From Talpa occidentalis (lineage: Eukaryota; Chordata; Mammalia; Eulipotyphla; Talpidae), in NCBI RefSeq assembly GCF_014898055.3, contig NW_023601322.1, positions 6,157,312 to 6,221,311 of the forward strand: 64,000 nt of DNA, in the 5' to 3' direction. Below the pieces are notes generated by a model that was not told the origin of the DNA, did no database searches, and was given only the letters and a program-made list of their open reading frames with translations. The position numbers were made by a program, and so were the translations under genes. Each line of letters begins with the position of its first letter. Position 1 is the stretch's first letter. Below are positions 1 through 10,688 of the stretch, one piece after another.

Positions 1-1226
1 CATTTGCTAAATAAAGTTAGTTTTATAGCTGAATATATAGCAAAATGAAAATTCAGAAAACTTCTAATGACATGTTCAAGTGATTACCCAAGCGTATGAA
101 GATATATTTCATTTTACCAAAGCAATCCTATTATTGGTGGTTCTATATAAAATAATTTCCATTACTATATGCTGTGCATAATTATTCACTCGTCTACAGA
201 TTAACAACACTTGGTTTTGTGTCATACTTTCCTGGCATCAGGAGGCAATCCACCATCTCACTAGAAATCCAGAAGTACTTCTCAGAAGTATAATTCACAG
301 CTCATTATATTTTAACACAACATATTTCAACACATGCATTAAAGTGTCTATGTCTTCAGCTCCCCAAATCACAATTAAAAATGAGTTAATGATGTCATTA
401 TCTAACTTGCTCATTCCTGTCACTTGTAGATGACAGAACTTATTATTTATTGTATTACTGATCTTAACTTTTACACCATCAGTATAATTTGTTCTCCTCT
501 TTGGAATGGTTGGAATAATCAAAATTTTCATTTTAGGAGCTGTGATATATACCTCAAAATAAAATAAATGGTTCATATGAAATTTATTTAAACATGGAGC
601 TAATTTTGAAAGATGATATTGCCATATTTCCATCGAAGCAATTTTTTCAGTTCCCTATTATATTTCATGTTACACTAAGGAGAACCATCAAATTATGTAG
701 TAATTATAATAGCTGTTATTATGATCTAATAGTCACCACTCGAAGCTCCCCAGGCAGGGGCTAGTTCTCAGTAGATTAGAACTTACTTAAATATTGCTTT
801 GGAAATTTGCTTCAGAGAAGTGAAAAAATGTGTGTTTCATGTAAGGTGACTTGCTATGTGTCTTATTTTTTGAAACTGACTTTCCTCTTTGATGCTTTGA
901 ATGCATTTCTTGATGCATGAATCAACAAAGTTTTGCTTTTTTAAACTTAATATGCATAGACAAGGTTCAGCATTTATGAATGTGAACACTGACAGGGTTA
1001 TATAATAACTGAGTATTTCAGAAAGAACACTAGGTGTCTCCCCAGTACACTGGTTGGGAAGAGTGTCTGCATCATCAACTGTTGGCTGAATAAATGGAGA
1101 GTAATATTGACAGTGTGCAAATATATGTACAAATAAAATTATTTTTTCAGAAAAATAAATTTAAGATTATGATGGCAGGGATACATTCATGTGGCTCCTA
1201 TCTACTCCTCCAACAGAACACTTCTA
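1..1226. other. AT-rich anonymous DNA
   Basis: No gene or clear repeat is visible. The longest open frame (112 codons, minus strand, 295-633) has ordinary AT-driven composition and no motif I recognise, so I treat it as a chance frame. Confidence 0.6.
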
Positions 1227-1484
1227 GGGCCTCTCTGGTGGCCTAGGGGTTGTCTCAGCACTATCACTGCAATGACCTGAGTTCAATCCCTGGCCAGGGA
1301 GCTGACCCACATGGCGGGGCAGACCTCTCCTATCTCCCCGCTGCTCCCCTCAGCAGTGTGTTTCAGTCAGTCTGTCTGTTCTGTTCCCCGCTCTGTCTCT
1401 GGCGAATCCTTTCAGCCTCCTGCGCATCTGGCCTGTACCCCAGTTCTTGTCCGCAATAAATAAATCAATCTTAAAAAAAAAAAT
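1227..1484 (+). mobile_element. tRNA-derived SINE, long form, head variant I
   Basis: The element starts GGGCCTCTCTGGTGGCCTAG, carries the family body (GCAGACCTCTCC, CTGCTCCCCTCAGCAGTGTG, CACTCTGTCTCTGG-like motifs), and ends in AATAAATAAATC followed by an A-run. Its head contains TCTCAGCACTATCACTGC, shared with the copies at 15474 and 25474, which defines a subfamily. The flanks (AGAACACTTCT before, AGAAAACGTCCT after) resemble a decayed target-site duplication, so this is an older copy. The box A region (TGGCCTAGGGG) and box B region (AGTTCAATCCC) are partly degraded. Apparent open frames here on both strands are shadows of the GC-rich SINE. Confidence 0.9.
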
Positions 1485-1489
1485 AGAAA

Positions 1490-2200
1490 ACGTCCTTTGG
1501 TAGCACGTGTCTGAGGTTTCTGCCACCTCGAGTATCCTCTCTGATGACCACAGAAGAAAGACACACACTTGGGGAGAAGAGACTTGGGGGAGGGTGGCTG
1601 CTTGCTTGTAACAGTCCAAGATGCCGCGTGAGACCCCTCAGCCACCACTGAAGCCCAAGTATCCAGCAGACACTGACATTCCTGGGGTGGTGTGAAGGAT
1701 TTCAGTAGAACCTCAAGCATGCACAGCCTCAAGACACTCGCATGGACACACCGTCATGCTCACTCTGGACGTTGGCCATACACGAGGCCTGACGACAGGA
1801 GGCAGGTTAAGATGTAGGAAAATGAGGCCATGGCAAGCTGCCTGGCGCAGAGGAAATGTCCCCGGCCAGGCCGCCTTCACGCTGACCGAGATCTCCTCTG
1901 ATTCAGGTGACAGGGGCTCTGGTATCCTGCAAGTTTCCTCTAGACCAGCAGAAGCATGGGCCCAACCAGGACAGTCGTCTGCTTGAAAATAATTCACCTG
2001 CTGCCCCACCAGGGCACAGAGCAGTTGGTACTGGAATGTGTCTACTACTTAAAAGATGGAAACAGGCTTGTAGGGTACTTCTTAGAGTGTGCAGATGTGG
2101 CAGTCGCTTCCCTCCACCCTAGATCACTGGTAGTGAAGTTACCATACATGACAACCAGCCCATTTCTCTGAATCTGCCATGACTCAGAGGTGGCAGTTGG
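1490..2200. other. GC-elevated unexplained segment
   Basis: Base composition is clearly more GC-rich than the flanks, with CpG-containing words such as CCTCGAG, CCGCGTGAG, ACGAGGCCTGACGACAGG and CCCGGCCAGGCCGCC. Several overlapping frames of 70-106 codons exist on both strands, as expected of GC-rich non-coding DNA. I do not recognise a repeat family, exon or retropseudogene. An old LTR, a decayed retrocopy or an unannotated exon are all possible. Confidence 0.5.
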
Positions 2201-3239
2201 TGGCTGTTTGCATATTGCAAAAATAAGAGTAAAAAGAAATACGGACTGGCATTACCGCTGTAAGCAGTGGGTGACAATCCCATTTTCAAGAACAAATGTT
2301 ATAATGGGAAGAGTAAATTTTGGGAGAGGCCATCACCATATCGTATATTTGTTAGATTGAGTGTGATGTGTAAATTTATTTTGGGATCAGCAGTTTGGTT
2401 ATCATTTTATTTATTTTATTTTATGATCACCATTTTACTATACATGATGAATTCCAAGTTCTGTAAACTTATAAAATGTATGCAGACATGTTTATTTTCT
2501 CAAATGCAAACACTTACATGATAGACTTGAGACTGGGCAGACTTACAAGAGAAAAATCTGCAAATACGGTTTTCAATATCTGGAAACCTAATTCTCCACC
2601 ATGAAATGAATCTTATAAATGGAATAAAAAAACACTAACTTTACTTTCATATCAACCTCATTTAAATTTGAAATTTTAACATAGCCAGAAGACAAGACCA
2701 ATAGCCAACATTTGCAAAAACCAGAAAATAGTTATTTTGCTAAAATAACTTCTAAGAAACTTGGGTAAGCCTCATGGTGGCAATTTTGTAAGGTGTGCCA
2801 ACTTTTTAAGTTTCCCACATGATATCAAGTAGGGTGGACAACGGACTATAAGTGGTACGAATCCGTCTAGATAATCTTTTCTTGTGAAAACGAGGTAACA
2901 ATATTCCTCTGAGCTACCACTCCTTGTGGATTGTTCTGGATTTACAAATTCTCTGATATGCTGCTCATTTATTCCTCTACCGAGATACTACTGTTCCCCA
3001 TTGAGAAATAAGCACTGATTGACTCTAGTAACTGAAAATAATCAAAGTCTATTAAGGCGGTTTTACTGGATTACCCATAAAGGTGATGTAGGTTTTCTGT
3101 GTAAGGTGTACATGGATCATTCCAAACACAAAAATGGTTTGAGAAAACAGACAAGAAAATGTAATGAGAGGAAAAACATGAAAGTTCCTCCAAATGTGAA
3201 AGAAACATTGTGGATCTCCTGCTCTTAGAAAAATTAAAA
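2201..3239. other. AT-rich anonymous DNA
   Basis: No repeat or gene is recognised. The open frames at 2267-2521 and 3019-3228 are short, lack recognisable motifs and are probably chance frames. Confidence 0.5.
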
Positions 3240-3411
3240 GCTGGAACTCAAGTCAGCTCACCAGAGGTGCTTCCTAGACAGACACAGACCCCAGCACCAG
3301 CCGGGGCCGCACCCACCACCCACCCCCCACTCTGGAACTGCTGGGCGAGGAAGCCCCGGAGACACCCACAATTTTACAAGTCAGAACAGCAAGCTGTCCA
3401 CCGGAGGCTTT
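3240..3411. other. GC-rich segment interrupted by an L1 insertion (left part)
   Basis: C-rich sequence (ACCCACCACCCACCCCCCAC near 3311) ends exactly at the L1 target site. The sequence right of the L1 (3977-4170) is also GC-rich, so one ancestral GC-rich segment was probably split by the insertion. Its identity is unknown; an ancient LTR is a possibility. Confidence 0.4.
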
Positions 3412-3425
3412 AAAGAAAAAGTGCA
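3412..3425 (+). repeat. L1 target-site duplication, left copy
   Basis: AAAGAAAAAGTGCA is repeated exactly at 3963-3976 on the far side of the L1. The preceding TTT/AAAG context fits L1 endonuclease cleavage. Confidence 0.9.
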
Positions 3426-3962
3426 TATTGATTTGATTTTTACTTTATTATAGTTAGTCTTTTTCCTGGTCCCTTATTTAGGTTTTCTAGATTCCTGCTA
3501 TGAGTGAGACCATCCGGTATTTTTCTTTTTCGTTCTGGTTTATTTTGCTGAGCATGTTCTCTTCCAGCTCCAACCATGTTGCTGCAAATTGCATGTGTTT
3601 ATCTTTTTTGAAGGCTGAGTAATATTCCATGGTGTATTTGTACCCCATCTTCTTGATCCAGTCATCTATTTTTGGGCATTAGGGTTGCTTCGATAGCTTA
3701 GCTGTTGTAAATAGTGCTAATTATAATAAAGTAAAAATCAAAATCAACAAGCAACTATAAACCAGAGATGCACTGCAGGGGCGGGGAAGGAGGGAGTGGG
3801 ATCAAAGCAAGGGGGGGTGGGAATTGTATGGGGACTATAACCAAGACGAAAATGCATACATTGTGCAAAAATGAAAAATGATGCAAACATATATAAAATT
3901 AAAAATAATAATAATAAAATAAAAATAAAAATAGAAATTATTGTACAGCAAAAAAAGGAAAA
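3426..3962 (+). mobile_element. LINE-1 3' end with 5' inversion (twin-primed insertion)
   Basis: Positions 3426 to about 3719 are the reverse complement of the end of L1 ORF2 and the start of the 3' UTR. They are closely related to the intact copy at 45856-46235: both contain, in opposite orientation, CCGGATGGT, TCACTCATAGCAGGAATCTAG and AATAAGGGACCAGGAAAA. From about 3720 the sequence switches to sense orientation at AAAGTAAAAATCAAAATCAAC and continues into the G-rich 3' UTR (GGGGCGGGGAAGGAGGGAGTG) and A-rich tail. About 27 bp of L1 is present in both arms. Exact 14-bp duplications flank the whole structure (3412-3425, 3963-3976), so this is one insertion event of the twin-priming type. The 3' end is longer than in the 45856 copy, with extra sequence between TGTATGGGGACTATAA and the A-rich tail. 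Confidence 0.92.
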
Positions 3963-3976
3963 AAAGAAAAAGTGCA
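3963..3976 (+). repeat. L1 target-site duplication, right copy
   Basis: This is an exact copy of AAAGAAAAAGTGCA at 3412-3425, immediately after the A-rich tail. Confidence 0.9.
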
Positions 3977-4447
3977 GGTTGTTCAGAAGAAAGGCTTGGG
4001 CTGACAGAGGGAGCAGAGGGCAGGCCTGTGGGGGTGGATATTGAGGGCCGGGGATGTGTGGAGCAGGGGTTACCCAGCAGACAGCAGCACTTAGAGCTGT
4101 GGCCCCACCATGGCTGCCTGAACTGTGATATAGAAAAAAACAGATCAGGATAAGGACAAAACCCCCAGGGCACCTGAAAGAGGTCATACTAACAAGACTC
4201 TAAAGTCCTGTCTTATTCTGGCGAACGACTCAGTGAGGGTGTGAGTGTTACACAGTAGTGAGGTGAGAATTCTAGTAACAAACCCAGTCACCAACAAGGG
4301 GTAGAAATATGCTCTCCTGGCCTTAAACTTGTGCAGGAAAAGTGGATATCCTAAGTAATTTGAATATATTAGCAAACACATAGGGAATAAAGAGGAGCAA
4401 CAAATAAAACCTGGTGCTCAATTATAGTTGATAAAAGTATTTTAGAC
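3977..4447. other. GC-elevated then AT-rich anonymous DNA
   Basis: The first 200 bp (GGGCTGACAGAGGGAGCAGAGG and onward) is purine- and G-rich and probably the right half of the segment split by the L1. The remainder is unremarkable. Confidence 0.4.
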
Positions 4448-4465
4448 AAAAATAGTAAAAATGCA

Positions 4466-4766
4466 GGGCCTCCCTGGTGGCGCAGCGGTTGAGCGCTGGG
4501 TTGCGAAGCTGCCCATGGCCTCTGCGGCGCCGGTTCGATCCCCGGCTGCTCCCCGGCCACCAGAGGAGGGTCCCACATGGCACGCAGACCTCTCCTGCCG
4601 CCCGCTGCTCCCCTCAGCAGTGTCCTTCTGTCCTTCTGCCTGCTCTGCTCCCTACTCTGGCTCTGGTGAATTCTCTCACCCTCCCACGCTTCTGACTGTA
4701 CCCAGTGCTTGTATAAACAAACAAATAAATTAATAAATAAATAAATCATGCCTCTATTAAAAAAAA
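4466..4766 (+). mobile_element. tRNA-derived SINE, long form, young intermediate-type copy
   Basis: This is the best preserved SINE here. A box A match TGGCGCAGCGG (4478-4488) and a box B match GGTTCGATCCC (4532-4542) give an intact-looking RNA polymerase III internal promoter. The head is followed by CCGGCCACCAGAGGAGGGTCCC, the motif that ends the short SINE copies, and then by the long-form body (ACATGGCACGCAGACCTCTCC, CTGCTCCCCTCAGCAGTGTCC). The tail is AAATAAAT repeats then poly(A). A perfect 18-bp duplication, AAAAATAGTAAAAATGCA, flanks it at 4448-4465 and 4767-4784. The duplication and promoter both point to a recent insertion. Confidence 0.95.
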
Positions 4767-4989
4767 AAAAATAGTAAAAATGCAAAGGGAGCAGCACAAC
4801 ATATTAGTTTTAAAAATGACTGAAAAAGATCCCTTGGATATATCATGATGCTAGGCAGGTGTGTCAAACACAAAACTTTCTAAAATAAATTACTCCATAA
4901 CAACAGATGGAAGGAGGTAAGGACTTAAATAAGTCTAGCACCAAATCACTGAATATAAGATATTAGATTAAAAAAAAGATTCCTACAGA

Positions 4990-5660
4990 ACACAGGCCCA
5001 GGTGTTTATACAGGTGAGTACTTTCTCAATCTTCCTGATAATTGAGGAGGAGAAAGTACTTTTCAATCCACTATATATACCTATTGACTCATTAACACAA
5101 AAATCTGAAAAGTATTTTAAAAATAGAGACATGTTTATCTGTAAACACAGGTATAAAAACCCCAAATTTAATATTAGCAAAGTAAATTTGGCTTTGCATA
5201 AATAGGGAAGTATATTTTAACTAAGCTGTATTTATCTTGAGAATGCAAAAGTAGTTTCAAATTAAAAGAACTATAATTAGCATCCAACGAGTTGATATAT
5301 TAAATAAACCAAAGTATATAATCAACTCTGCAGCTCCAATTCTTGCCAACTTCTTAGGGAAACAGAAGCGGATTTACCACACTTTGATAGCAATTTTCAA
5401 TTTTCAATCTTCATAGATAAATGTTAGAAGCAATAATACCAAAAAAACAGATAAAGAAAGATGCCCATTTAGACAAATTCTATTCCACACTTAACTGAAA
5501 TTTCTGGGCAGATTCCATGCATATGTGTACAGTCTTTCTGTACATCAGCAAAAACTCTTTTGTAAAAACAATTTAAATAAAGACATTACATCTAACAGTT
5601 ACAATTAAAAAAGTGATACTACCAATTTAGTATCTGAAAATATTTGGTGATGGATTTGTC
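4990..5660 (+). mobile_element. Old LINE-1 ORF2 fragment (reverse transcriptase region)
   Basis: Diverged but ordered similarity to the L1 ORF2 reverse-transcriptase region in sense orientation is visible by eye: a TTCAATC segment near 5060, ATATTAGCAAAGTAAATTTGG near 5173, GAATGCAAAAGTAGTTTCAA near 5241, and GATGCCCATTTAGACAAATTC near 5460. No open frame survives and the ends are not defined. Confidence 0.5.
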
Positions 5661-7029
5661 AGAATTTTTAGAAAAAAGATGAAAATTTTATAATATTAAA
5701 TAATATTTAATATAAATATTAAAATAAATTATCTAATGGCACTCTTTGATATAAAGTTTATAATAAAGACACACACTATAGAGAGAGCACTTATATAGAA
5801 ATTTAAAGTTGGAAGGAAGGCAGAAGAAAATTTCTCCCATGATGAATTAGCATTGTATTAAGAATACAAATGTGGTTAGAATTTAAAATAATCACTATAG
5901 TGGTGCTTCAATAATACTTAAGTTTTTGAAAGAAGAAAACTTTTGACTTGAAACCACTAATGCCTTCTTTTCATCCTCTTGCACTATCTTAACCTTTAAA
6001 ATAATCATCTTAAGTGAAATACACATTTTATCCAGCTGAAGTAGGACAACTTTATCTCCTCTTAAATGAAAAGCACAGCTATTATTTTAAATTGATTTTA
6101 ATTCAGAAATACATTCAAAATACTGGGACAGAATCCATTGCTTTTAGATCAGTGAACTATTTGGATATCTCCTTGGACACACCTATAATATTTTCCATGT
6201 TTTGCGTCATACAGCACGAGACCTATAAAATTTATTAGAGAGGAAAAAGGTGCATGCTGTTTATAAGCCTGAAAAATAACTCCTTTCAGTCTTTATCTTT
6301 TGAGTATGCGGCCTACAATGGAACATTTAATAAATTTGATGAATCTTTTCCCTCTTTACTTCAATGTGTATTTTTTAAATTCAAGTCGCTTTGTCACTTG
6401 TAATCTTTTTCTGTTGAATTCTTATCCCCCCATTTTCTGCAAGGGAGGATGTTCTCAGAATTCAGGGGGCACTAGAACTGCAGCTGGCTGCCGCGAGGAT
6501 AAGCTGTTCTGTTCATCCGATGGAGGAGAAAACTTGAAAAATCTCAACCTCCTACTTTCAAGCTCTGTAGAAAAATATTTCTCTTTAGAATAATAGCTAA
6601 GGCAGTTTTATGCAATAAATAACAGAACAATTATAGAAGCGTTACATTTTCCTGTCTCCCTAGGCAGACATATCGTCTTCCCTGCTAAGCTTCAGTTGAA
6701 GTATTTCTTTCTTTAATATGCACATTCACAGACCTGACTCCTGAGTCTCTGTTTTAACACTGATCTCAAGCTATTCATTCACACCTCGTAGGTAGGAATC
6801 TTCTGTTTTTCTAATCTGGTAAAGTCACATGCTACCTACACATTCTAGCATGGATATACCCACATATTTTTAAATTATAGCTGAGATTATCCTAGCTCTT
6901 TCCTTTGGAAAGAGAAAAAAACATCGACATATTTGTTAGTGTTAATAAACAGATGGATTTGCAAATATTACTCAGATCTAAAATTTAGACCTTTAAAGAT
7001 TCAGACTTGTCAGATTCAAGCCTAGGTGT
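5661..7029. other. AT-rich anonymous DNA
   Basis: No gene or recognised repeat. The 97-codon frame at 6300-6593 has no recognisable motif. The stretch 5690-5735 is almost pure A/T. Confidence 0.5.
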
Positions 7030-7705
7030 TCAATATTTAATTTTTGATTTCAATAACCTTGTTGCAAGTGTAAAAAATCATCTGACCTTTTAATATTGAT
7101 CTTTTGTCTTACAACCTTTCCTAAATCCACTTATTAGCTCTCACAGATCTTTTGTAATTTCTAACAGATTTTCTACTAAGATTACTTGTAAGCTTTACAT
7201 AAAGGACAGCATTTCTTCCAATCTGGATGCCTTTTAGTTTTTTTCATAAGCTTGATTCCATGCTCTAGAATCTGCTGCTTTATGTTGAGTAGAAGTGATA
7301 TCAGAGCATCCTTGCCAGGTTCCAGATATTAACCCAAAGCTTTCTGTATTTCACTCTTGGGAGCTGTAGGATTTTTTTGTACCTGGTCTTCAACAACGTG
7401 AAGAAATTTCCTCATATTACATGTTTGCTGGCAGTTCATGTGTTTTTATAATTCTAAATGGGAATGGACTTTTGTCATATGCTTTTTTTCTATATCTGTA
7501 GAGATTATTTTATGCTTTTTTAATGTCATTAATATCATAAGTTGGATTAAAAAAATAACTTTGTGGGATAAACCCCCTATGATTATCATGTATTGTTCTA
7601 CTGATGTACTATTGAAATCTCTTTGCTATTATTTTCTCACAAGTTTTGCATCAGTGTTAATGAGAGATATTGGCCTCCTGTTTATTTTTATTTCTCTCCC
7701 TTCTC
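7030..7705 (-). mobile_element. LINE-1 ORF2 fragment, antisense
   Basis: The plus strand reads as the complement of L1 ORF2 reverse-transcriptase sequence: CTTATTAGCTC near 7130, CCAATCTGGATGCCTTTTAG near 7219, TATGTTGAGTAGAAGTGATA near 7281, AGCATCCTTGCCAGGTTCCAG near 7306, TGTGGGATAAACCCCCTATG near 7562, and GAGATATTGGCCTCCTGTTTA near 7662. A T-rich run follows. The 103-codon frame in this interval is a by-product of old L1 sequence. Confidence 0.7.
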
Positions 7706-7744
7706 CTCTCTATCTTTTTTTTTTTTTTGTAATGATGGACTTTA

Positions 7745-8285
7745 CATAGAAAAGAATGGAAATAAGAAATCTTAAAAATCTTAAAAATCCGTACACCCAT
7801 GATCACTGCAGAATTATTTACAAGAACCAGAATATGGCAGCAACCTAAATAACCATCAACACATGAATGGATTAAGAGAATGTGGTAAATACGGAACATT
7901 CAGTTAGTCGTAACATGGAAAGAAATCCTGTCAAATTGACAACGTGGGTGGACCTGGAGGACATTATGTTAAATGAAATAAGCCACTTGCAGGGCAGATA
8001 ACTGCACAATTCCCTACATGGTGCATCTAAAATAGTCAAAATCACAGAAGCAGATAATACAATAACCGTTGCCAGGCATCGGAGGGTGGGGTAAATGGCC
8101 TGTTGTTCGATGCCTGTATCATTTCAGCTGTGATAGATGAAAAGTTCCAGAAATGTGCTGTCCGACATAGCGCCTACGGAAAAAAAATATGGCATCGTAC
8201 ACTTCAAAGTTTGTTACCAGGCTAGATATTATGTTAAGTATTTTACCACAAAATAAAACAAAATACAAAACAACTCCAAAAGTCA
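7745..8285 (+). mobile_element. LINE-1 3' end, sense
   Basis: The end of ORF2 and 3' UTR of an older L1 are recognisable: GTACACCCATGATCACTGCAG, CAACACATGAATGGATTAAG, GGAGGACATTATGTTAAATG, GTTGCCAGGCATCGGAGGGTG, and the 3'-terminal TTAAGTATTTTACCACAAAAT followed by an A-rich end. Stop codons interrupt ORF2. It lies about 40 bp right of an antisense L1 block, suggesting either one inverted insertion or two events. Confidence 0.75.
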
Positions 8286-8581
8286 AGCGCAAAGGACAGC
8301 AGGAGACTGGGAGCTGCTGGTGTATCTACTACCTGTGTGTGGTGACCATGTCTCAGCTTCTTCATATGCCCAAACTCATCAAGTTGCATGCATTAAATAT
8401 GCATAGTTCTTTTCACATCAACTATAGTGCAATAAAACTGGGGCGGGGGGGGGTGCGGAATGAAGTAAAAAAAAATGTTCAAATCAGAAAACCCAATGTG
8501 GGCATTTGGCCTTGTGCTCCTCATTCTTTGTGTGTCTCTTCCATGCCTTCCCTTCCTTTAGTCTTCAAAGTTATTTAAGTA

Positions 8582-8844
8582 GGGCCTCCCTGGTGGGCAA
8601 GAGGTTAAGCACAACCTATGAAGCGGTCCGCAGCCTCTGAAGCATGAGTTCAAGCCCCAGCCAGGGAGCTACCCACATGGCACAGCAGACCTCTCCTGTC
8701 TCACCCGCTGCTCCCCTCAGCAGTGTATTTTGGTCAATCTGCCTGTTCTGTTCCCCACTCTGTCTCCGGTGAATCCTCTCACCCCCCACACTGCTGGCCT
8801 GTACCCCAGCTCTTGTATGCATAAATACATATAAATCTTTTTAA
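8582..8844 (+). mobile_element. tRNA-derived SINE, long form, head variant II
   Basis: Starts GGGCCTCCCTGGTGGGCAAG, with the family body (GCAGACCTCTCCTGTCTCACC, CTCAGCAGTGTATTTTGGTC) and a tail of ATAAATACATATAAATC. The flanking duplication AAAGTTATTTAAGTA (8567-8581) and AAAGTTATTTAAATA (8845-8859) match at 14 of 15 positions. The GCAGCCTCTG head motif is shared with the copies at 19367 and 50566. The minus-strand 68-codon frame here is SINE sequence. Confidence 0.93.
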
Positions 8845-8859
8845 AAAGTTATTTAAATA

Positions 8860-9520
8860 AACAAAGCATTGCAGAATTCTATAGAGTAGCTCTTCCATCT
8901 TAGTCTCATTTGCAACTGAAGCACATCCATAGCAAAACACTTTGGAAAAATAGTTATTTTTTGAGAACAGAGCTACATAAAATTCCTGATTGGGAGGTTC
9001 ATGTACACAAAGGTACTTGGTGATGGAGTTGATGGAATGATGGTGATGGAGTTTATTTCTCTCCCTACATAGAGAAATAAATGTCTTAGAATCAACACTT
9101 CAATAATCTGTTTCACTTGTATAAATATTCAGCAATGTTTTATGTTGAAGATTTTCTGATTGTGGCGAGGTCTTTATCCACGGTGAGCACAGATCTGTGT
9201 GGGATTTTCTGGAGAGCTGCCAGGACAAACAGAATCAATGTGTTTTTTAAGGGACCTCTTGGTGTTACCTCAAGCCTATGACAACATAAATGTGTTGTTT
9301 GAAATCTGTTATTAAATAATCTGCTTACCTGTTCACAAAATTAAGAGAATGAAAAGTGGCTTTACATTTCCACATGGGTAGAGCATTTATTTCTTGTAAA
9401 ATATCAAACACTTGGGGTTTCCTCTATTAATATAACATTTTACTTATAAGACTAATTTATAAAATTGTGGGGTTTTTTTTGAACTCTAAAGGAGGCTCTC
9501 TGAATCCAGTCCAACTAGAT
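8860..9520. other. Anonymous DNA
   Basis: No gene or recognised repeat. A small imperfect direct repeat (TGATGGAGTTGATGGAATGATGG) lies near 9020. Confidence 0.5.
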
Positions 9521-9524
9521 ACAT

Positions 9525-9680
9525 GAAGCTTGCTTTATTTAAATTAAACTATTTTATAGATGAGAAAACTAATGTCAAAAAAGTCAAGCTGATTAAAATC
9601 ATGGTTTATTAGCAAAACCAAGATTAGACTCTGGGATATCAACCTAACATCCTATCTGTGCACTGTGTGTATGACACAAA
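9525..9680 (-). repeat. MIR SINE fragment
   Basis: ATTTTATAGATGAGAAAACTAA followed by AAGTCAAGCTGATTAAAATCA and ACCAAGATTAGACTCTGG follows, in order, the minus strand of the mammalian MIR core (TTTTACAGATGAGGAAACTGAGG pattern). It is strongly diverged, as expected for this old family. Confidence 0.55.
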
Positions 9681-10685
9681 ATGAGTAGGTTTTAATATCT
9701 GACTGCTAAATTATTTAAAAAGCCTTAAAATTCCTTCCTCAACAATCTTATTAAGTAACATGGTTACTTAAAATAAAAGTTAAAACATGTCAAAATGCTT
9801 TTAAAACTAGGGCACTTGCCACCTGTCTTAAATTAGACTTCCATTAGTGAGATGGAATCCTTAATTAAACCAAAGATTACAGGCAGGGCAGGTGCCTGGA
9901 TCTCCTCTCGACGAAAGTGAGAGTGACTCACCAAATCTTCCCATTGTACCCGTCCTACAGCTTCCATACATCACCTTCATCTTCAAATAATCTCAACTCC
10001 CTGAACCTTCTCCTAATTACTTAGAATAAAGTTTTCAAAAACGAACACTTAAAACATTACTTGGTTGGAAATTCTTGCTGTCACCTTTCACTTTGTGGAT
10101 TATAAATTACACTTACACGTTTTAGCAGTGACATCAGATTAATGATAAATTACAGAGGTAAGTAATCAGTGCGGTATTTCTTTAATAATGTATTCCCTCT
10201 AGTCATCGACACCACGGCGTCACAGAGGTATTACAACCACGGTGGCTTTCACCCACCCATCCTGTGCCATCGCACACCACTCCACTGATGGGCATGCTAA
10301 TAAATCATTTGCTGTCATGTTCCTATAGAGGATTAACTGAGTGCTGCCATGAGGCAATGAAGGAATGGATGTGTTCTTCTGTAACTCATTATCATCGGCC
10401 CTGGAACTCATGGAATATCTGAATGCAAACGAGGGATAGTGGCAATTCTGTCCATGCATGAAAAGCTTCAGAAACTTAGATTTTGCTTAAATGACACTTT
10501 TACTTTGGAGCAAAGGAGTTCCTGTTGGACCCAGTGGCTAGTATTCCTTATTTAAGGGAAATAACTTATATTTTAGGAACTACTTTATAATATTTTAAAG
10601 AGTGTTATTTTTGTGTAGATGTGCAAGCAACTTTGGAAAAAGTGTAAGAGGAAAAACTGAAATAAATGTAATTGATTTTAATTCT
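9681..10685. other. Anonymous DNA
   Basis: No gene or recognised repeat. The 79-codon minus-strand frame at 10220-10459 has no recognisable domain. Confidence 0.5.
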
Positions 10686-10688
10686 AAG

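Noticed and set aside
1485..2170. CpG-island promoter
   Set aside because: GC is raised but CpG sites are sparse and no downstream gene is visible.
3744..4187. Longest frame (147 codons, minus strand)
   Set aside because: It overlaps the sense arm and A-rich tail of the inverted L1, and its phenylalanine/isoleucine-rich stretch is the complement of that tail.
4466..4560. tRNA gene candidate based on box A and box B matches
   Set aside because: The same head is repeated at ten places with SINE bodies and target-site duplications, and no proper anticodon stem or acceptor pairing was apparent.
4369..4797. 142-codon minus-strand frame
   Set aside because: It lies over the SINE at 4466-4766 and its poly(A); the apparent protein is antisense SINE.
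8189..8578. 129-codon plus-strand frame
   Set aside because: It starts in the L1 3' terminus and runs through its A-rich end and a G-run; no domain.
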